Of a DNA stretch of 32,889 bases, positions 30,015 through 32,889 are shown piece after piece. The notes below the pieces were generated by a model, which worked only from the letters and a program-made list of their open reading frames with translations, was not told the DNA's origin and did not search any database. The DNA comes from a virus. Each line of letters starts with the position of its first letter. The stretch's first letter is position 1. The position numbers were made by a program, and so were the translations under genes. Where the stretch lies: positions 1-32,889 of IMG/VR virus record IMGVR_UViG_3300021957_000160; one strand, given 5' to 3'.

Positions 30015-31811
30015 TTAAAGTGCAATTGCCATAGCTATAGAAAAACCCGCAGTTGCAGCACTGTCTAATTGTGTTTGAATATTAGATGTTACACCATTTA
30101 AATATCCAAATTCAGTATTTGATATTGTACCATCATGTATTTTAGTTGCATCTATAGCAGCTGATGCATTAATATCTGCATTAACTATAACGTCACTAGA
30201 TATTCCAAATACACCAGCATTTGTTAAAGTTACATCTCCACTAGGAACTACTGGGTTAAAATTACTACCATCTGCAACCATAATTGCAGTGTCTGTATTT
30301 GTACCCATAGTGATGTCATTACCCGATACTGTTAAATCACCACTGATAATAGCATTACCAGTTATATCTACTCCAGTATTTGTAGTTGTAAGTTTTGCAC
30401 CATATCCTGTACTACTATCATAATACCCTATATATGAAACACCATTTCCACCACTAAAATCAAAACGAGATATGACTTTATTTTGTGTGCTATCATTAAT
30501 TATAACACTATCGCCACCAATTGATAAATTATCAGATGCAGTAGGATTTGTAATATAATGATTACCAGATGTTCTGTCTTTATAAAGTTCTACATCTCCA
30601 AATTTAAATACATCTCCTTGCTGTACTTCTAGTGCTAATACTTTTCCAATATTTGTATCAGGATTTAAAGTAAGTTGTTTTATAGTTACTGCATCAGGTA
30701 GACCAACCGTAATAGTTTGACCAGAAGCAGAAGTTTCTATTTCATTAGCAGTTCCTGCAATAGTAAATGATTGACTATCTAAATCAACTGCACCTGTCCC
30801 TGTATCTCCTGCAAAATCTAAATCTTCAGCAGTAATTTGTGCATCTACATAAGCCTTAATAGACTGTTGTGATGCTACTGCTGTTGCAGAGTCCGAAGAC
30901 ATAGTATCTTCATCTAAAAATGCTGTACCAGATAATGAACCATTTAAAACTGGACTAGTTAAAGTTTTATTTGTTAAGATATCTGTTGTAGCTTTTCCAA
31001 CTAATGTATCTGTAGATGTGGGTAATGTTAAAGTTCCAGTATTAGAAATAGTAGATATAACAGGAGCTGTTAGAGTTTTATTTGTTAAAATTTGAGCTGT
31101 TGATAAATCAACTGTAGTTCCTGTATCTATACTTAAAGTTACATCACCAGTTGTACCTCCACCTGATAAGCCTGTACCAGCATTAACTGCAGTAATATCT
31201 CCTATAGGTAATGCAGCAATTTCAGTATCAACATATGCTTTAATAGATTGTTGTGTAGCTAATGCAGTTGCACTATCAGATGACATTGTATCTTCATCAT
31301 TAATAGCTGTAACTGTTGCACCTGATGCTAAAGCTAAACTTGTATTTGCAGTTAATGTAGTAAATGTACCAGCAGCAGGAGCTGTACCCCCAATAACTGC
31401 ATCTACTGTACCTGCATTAATATCAGCTGTATCAGCTACTAAGCTATCAATATTAGCTGTACCATCTAAGTGTAAGTCTTTAAATTCTAAACTAGACGTA
31501 CCTAAGTCTATATCATTATCTGTAATAGGTACAATAGCACCATCTTCTACTCTAAACTGTTGTACAGCTGAAGAGGATACATTTACATAAAATTCTAAAT
31601 GATCATTAGTGCTATCAATTAATACTTTATTATATCCGTTTGCATCCCTTAATGTAGTTACAGGCCCACCATCACCCGCAGTACCATCATGCGTGTGTCC
31701 TGTAGTTGCATTAAATGCAGATAATAACTGATTAAACTCATCATTAGTATCTGCAGCTGCAATTGTATCACCTGTTGTGTATGTTGATTGTCGTGCACTA
31801 TATCCTGCCAT
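30015..31811 (-). CDS. Repeat-containing tail fibre/appendage protein, 598 aa
   Basis: A Thr/Ser/Asp/Asn-rich, almost Cys-free beta-repeat protein. The N-terminus (TYTTGDTIAAADTNDEFNQL, NATTGHTHDGTAGDGGPV) is typical of fibre attachment regions. Repeated units include EDTMSSDSATA[LV]A[TS]QQSIKAY twice (31.3 and 30.9 kb), ILTNKTLTAPV / ILTNKTLTSPV and short GTAPAAGTFTTL segments. It ends with ADINASAAIDATKIHDGTIS and an AAxAGF/AMAIAL tail. This fits a long trimeric shaft on the tail or a side fibre. It lies directly after the nozzle-like gene and shares one base with it. Confidence 0.75.
   Translation of the reverse strand: MAGYSARQSTYTTGDTIAAADTNDEFNQLLSAFNATTGHTHDGTAGDGGPVTTLRDANGYNKVLIDSTNDHLEFYVNVSSSAVQQFRVEDGAIVPITDNDIDLGTSSLEFKDLHLDGTANIDSLVADTADINAGTVDAVIGGTAPAAGTFTTLTANTSLALASGATVTAINDEDTMSSDSATALATQQSIKAYVDTEIAALPIGDITAVNAGTGLSGGGTTGDVTLSIDTGTTVDLSTAQILTNKTLTAPVISTISNTGTLTLPTSTDTLVGKATTDILTNKTLTSPVLNGSLSGTAFLDEDTMSSDSATAVASQQSIKAYVDAQITAEDLDFAGDTGTGAVDLDSQSFTIAGTANEIETSASGQTITVGLPDAVTIKQLTLNPDTNIGKVLALEVQQGDVFKFGDVELYKDRTSGNHYITNPTASDNLSIGGDSVIINDSTQNKVISRFDFSGGNGVSYIGYYDSSTGYGAKLTTTNTGVDITGNAIISGDLTVSGNDITMGTNTDTAIMVADGSNFNPVVPSGDVTLTNAGVFGISSDVIVNADINASAAIDATKIHDGTISNTEFGYLNGVTSNIQTQLDSAATAGFSIAMAIAL
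30870..31302 (-). repeat. Diverged internal duplication in the 598-aa fibre gene
   Basis: Two copies of a unit coding EDTMSSDSATA ... QQSIKAYVD lie about 385 bp apart (around 30870-30917 and 31255-31302) and are similar but not identical in DNA. Each is near a TNKTLT unit. This points to in-gene expansion of a shaft repeat. Confidence 0.6.
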
Positions 31812-32889
31812 TATCTTCTTCCTCCTGGGGTAAATTCTAGCTGAAATCCTTTAACTGAAAATGCATCTGCTTGGTTTCTATCATCTATTTTCAAAGCTAC
31901 TGCAAATCCAGATCCTTCTACTGTTTGTCTTATAAGTGGTGTACCTGATGCTCCATATAATGCACTACCATAAATAGCTGTGCCATACAGAGCTGCCCCA
32001 CCAGCAGAAGTTAAACTTATTTTATTTGGTTGGGGTGTATCTGAACTATCATAGTCATATCTAATTGCTAAATCAGCATTAACTGAAGTACCTTCCCCTT
32101 CGTAGTTTAGATTAACCCTTTGCATATACTTTCTTAAACCTGGGTCACCTAATACCATATCTGGAGATCTATATGTAGCTACAATAGTATTCGTGCTTGC
32201 ACCATTAGCAAAAGTATTACCTACTTCCATTTTATAAATGTATCCATCAAATCCACCAAATACTTGCGTTTCAACATTACTTATAAAATCAGAATCTGTA
32301 CATGCAGGTTTAATACCTATCATATCAGAGTATTCAAAACCAATCTGTCCTGTATTTGGATTATTTTTTAATACTCCTATAATTCCTTTTGATGATGCTT
32401 GAGATCCTGCTGTAGTAGGATAGTATATTCTATATTGTGATTTGTCTCTAATAACTAATGATGTTATTCTATCTAATCCCACTTCATCAATTCTAGCTTG
32501 TATTTGTCTGGATATAGATCCAAGTTCAACGTCACCAATTCTAGCTGTACCAGCAATAGTTCTTAATCCATCTGGTGCTAAAAATATAACGTCACCGCCA
32601 ATCTCTTGAATACTACCACCATCTCTACATCCAATATTTCTTGTAACTTCTTGTACTGCAAAATCTGCAGATGATGAGCCAGTCAATTTATAAATTCTAT
32701 CTATACAAAATATAAATAATTCATTCCTAAATACTCTTAATCCAACTACTTCAGAGTCAACTTTAAATGAACCTGCACCATCAGCTGTATTAAAATCATC
32801 TTCAGCAAAAGGTGCACTAAATAAAACTTCTTGTGTATTTGTAGCACCTGCATAAAACATATGGTTTTGAAATGCTTTTACAAATTTAG
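31811..32889 (-). CDS. Tail nozzle/stabilisation-like protein, N-terminus outside window
   Basis: The frame stays open to the right edge beyond the Met at 32860 (FVKAFQNHMFYAGATNTQEV), so the gene is partial. FVKAFQNHMFYAG resembles the WNNRLFxAG entry into the beta-propeller of podovirus tail tubular protein B/stabilisation proteins. Further marks are VVGLRVFRNELFIFCIDRIY, EVTRNIGCRDGGSIQEIGGD, VIFLAPDGLRTIAGTARIGD and a late YGTAIYGSALYG repeat. The product probably closes the distal tail tube. It overlaps the 598-aa gene start by one base. The family call is moderate. Confidence 0.65.
   Translation of the reverse strand, partial: KFVKAFQNHMFYAGATNTQEVLFSAPFAEDDFNTADGAGSFKVDSEVVGLRVFRNELFIFCIDRIYKLTGSSSADFAVQEVTRNIGCRDGGSIQEIGGDVIFLAPDGLRTIAGTARIGDVELGSISRQIQARIDEVGLDRITSLVIRDKSQYRIYYPTTAGSQASSKGIIGVLKNNPNTGQIGFEYSDMIGIKPACTDSDFISNVETQVFGGFDGYIYKMEVGNTFANGASTNTIVATYRSPDMVLGDPGLRKYMQRVNLNYEGEGTSVNADLAIRYDYDSSDTPQPNKISLTSAGGAALYGTAIYGSALYGASGTPLIRQTVEGSGFAVALKIDDRNQADAFSVKGFQLEFTPGGRR

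Noticed and set aside
1-32889. tRNA genes, CRISPR arrays, integrase/attachment sites, insertion sequences or defence/toxin-antitoxin genes
   Set aside because: Read for and not found. The window carries no evident lysogeny or mobile-element gene, although genes outside it cannot be judged.

Overview
The window is part of a tailed-phage genome, most likely a marine short-tailed (podovirus) phage of an AT-rich bacterium. The DNA is roughly one third G+C by eye, genes are tightly packed with ATGA/TAATG overlaps, and no host housekeeping gene, integrase, tRNA or CRISPR is visible. A family A DNA polymerase with a DnaJ-type CxxCxGxG insert between its exonuclease and polymerase halves is a hallmark reported for phage HMO-2011 of SAR116 and its relatives infecting SAR11 and other marine Alphaproteobacteria. 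I therefore infer an HMO-2011-type or pelagiphage-like virus. Terminase, portal, major capsid and tail tube A genes are not here, so both edges cut a larger genome. The first gene (primase) and the last (tail nozzle/stabilisation-like protein) are both partial.

Plus strand, 1-8.94 kb, is the DNA metabolism arm: Toprim primase (5' end missing), a 56-aa protein, DnaB-type helicase, DNA polymerase, three small proteins, an intergenic sigma70-like promoter, a protein with an SSB-like acidic tail, a Cas4/RecB-type nuclease with cysteines suited to an Fe-S cluster, a calcineurin-like phosphoesterase, a DUF3310 protein and a run of small unknown genes. It ends at two oppositely oriented rho-independent terminators (8.91-9.00 kb) where the two transcription units converge.

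Minus strand, 32.9-9.0 kb, read from right to left, is the late arm. It runs from the tail nozzle-like protein through a repeat-containing fibre/appendage protein, an internal promoter, and a fibre array with chaperone-like genes. The array contains C1q-like modules and three tandem paralogues. Next come small basic proteins, a set of probable ejection/internal virion proteins (457, 119, 168, 326 and 1171 aa), and a lysis cassette (XhlA-like membrane protein, T7-type amidase, holin). After these lies a string of tiny coupled genes with two exported proteins (221 and 471 aa), then more small basic proteins, and finally an 801-aa large polyvalent protein.

The least-explained part is 13.2-16.5 kb: nine or ten overlapping genes encoding signal-peptide, single-membrane-span, cysteine-rich and acidic proteins, several under 60 aa, directly after the lysis genes. 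Other points worth checking are a high-GC patch confined to the holin, a free-standing 32-aa fibre N-terminus maintained by synonymous divergence, a repeated GLF-acidic motif in the 1171-aa virion protein, and an HDS instead of HDE polymerase motif C.
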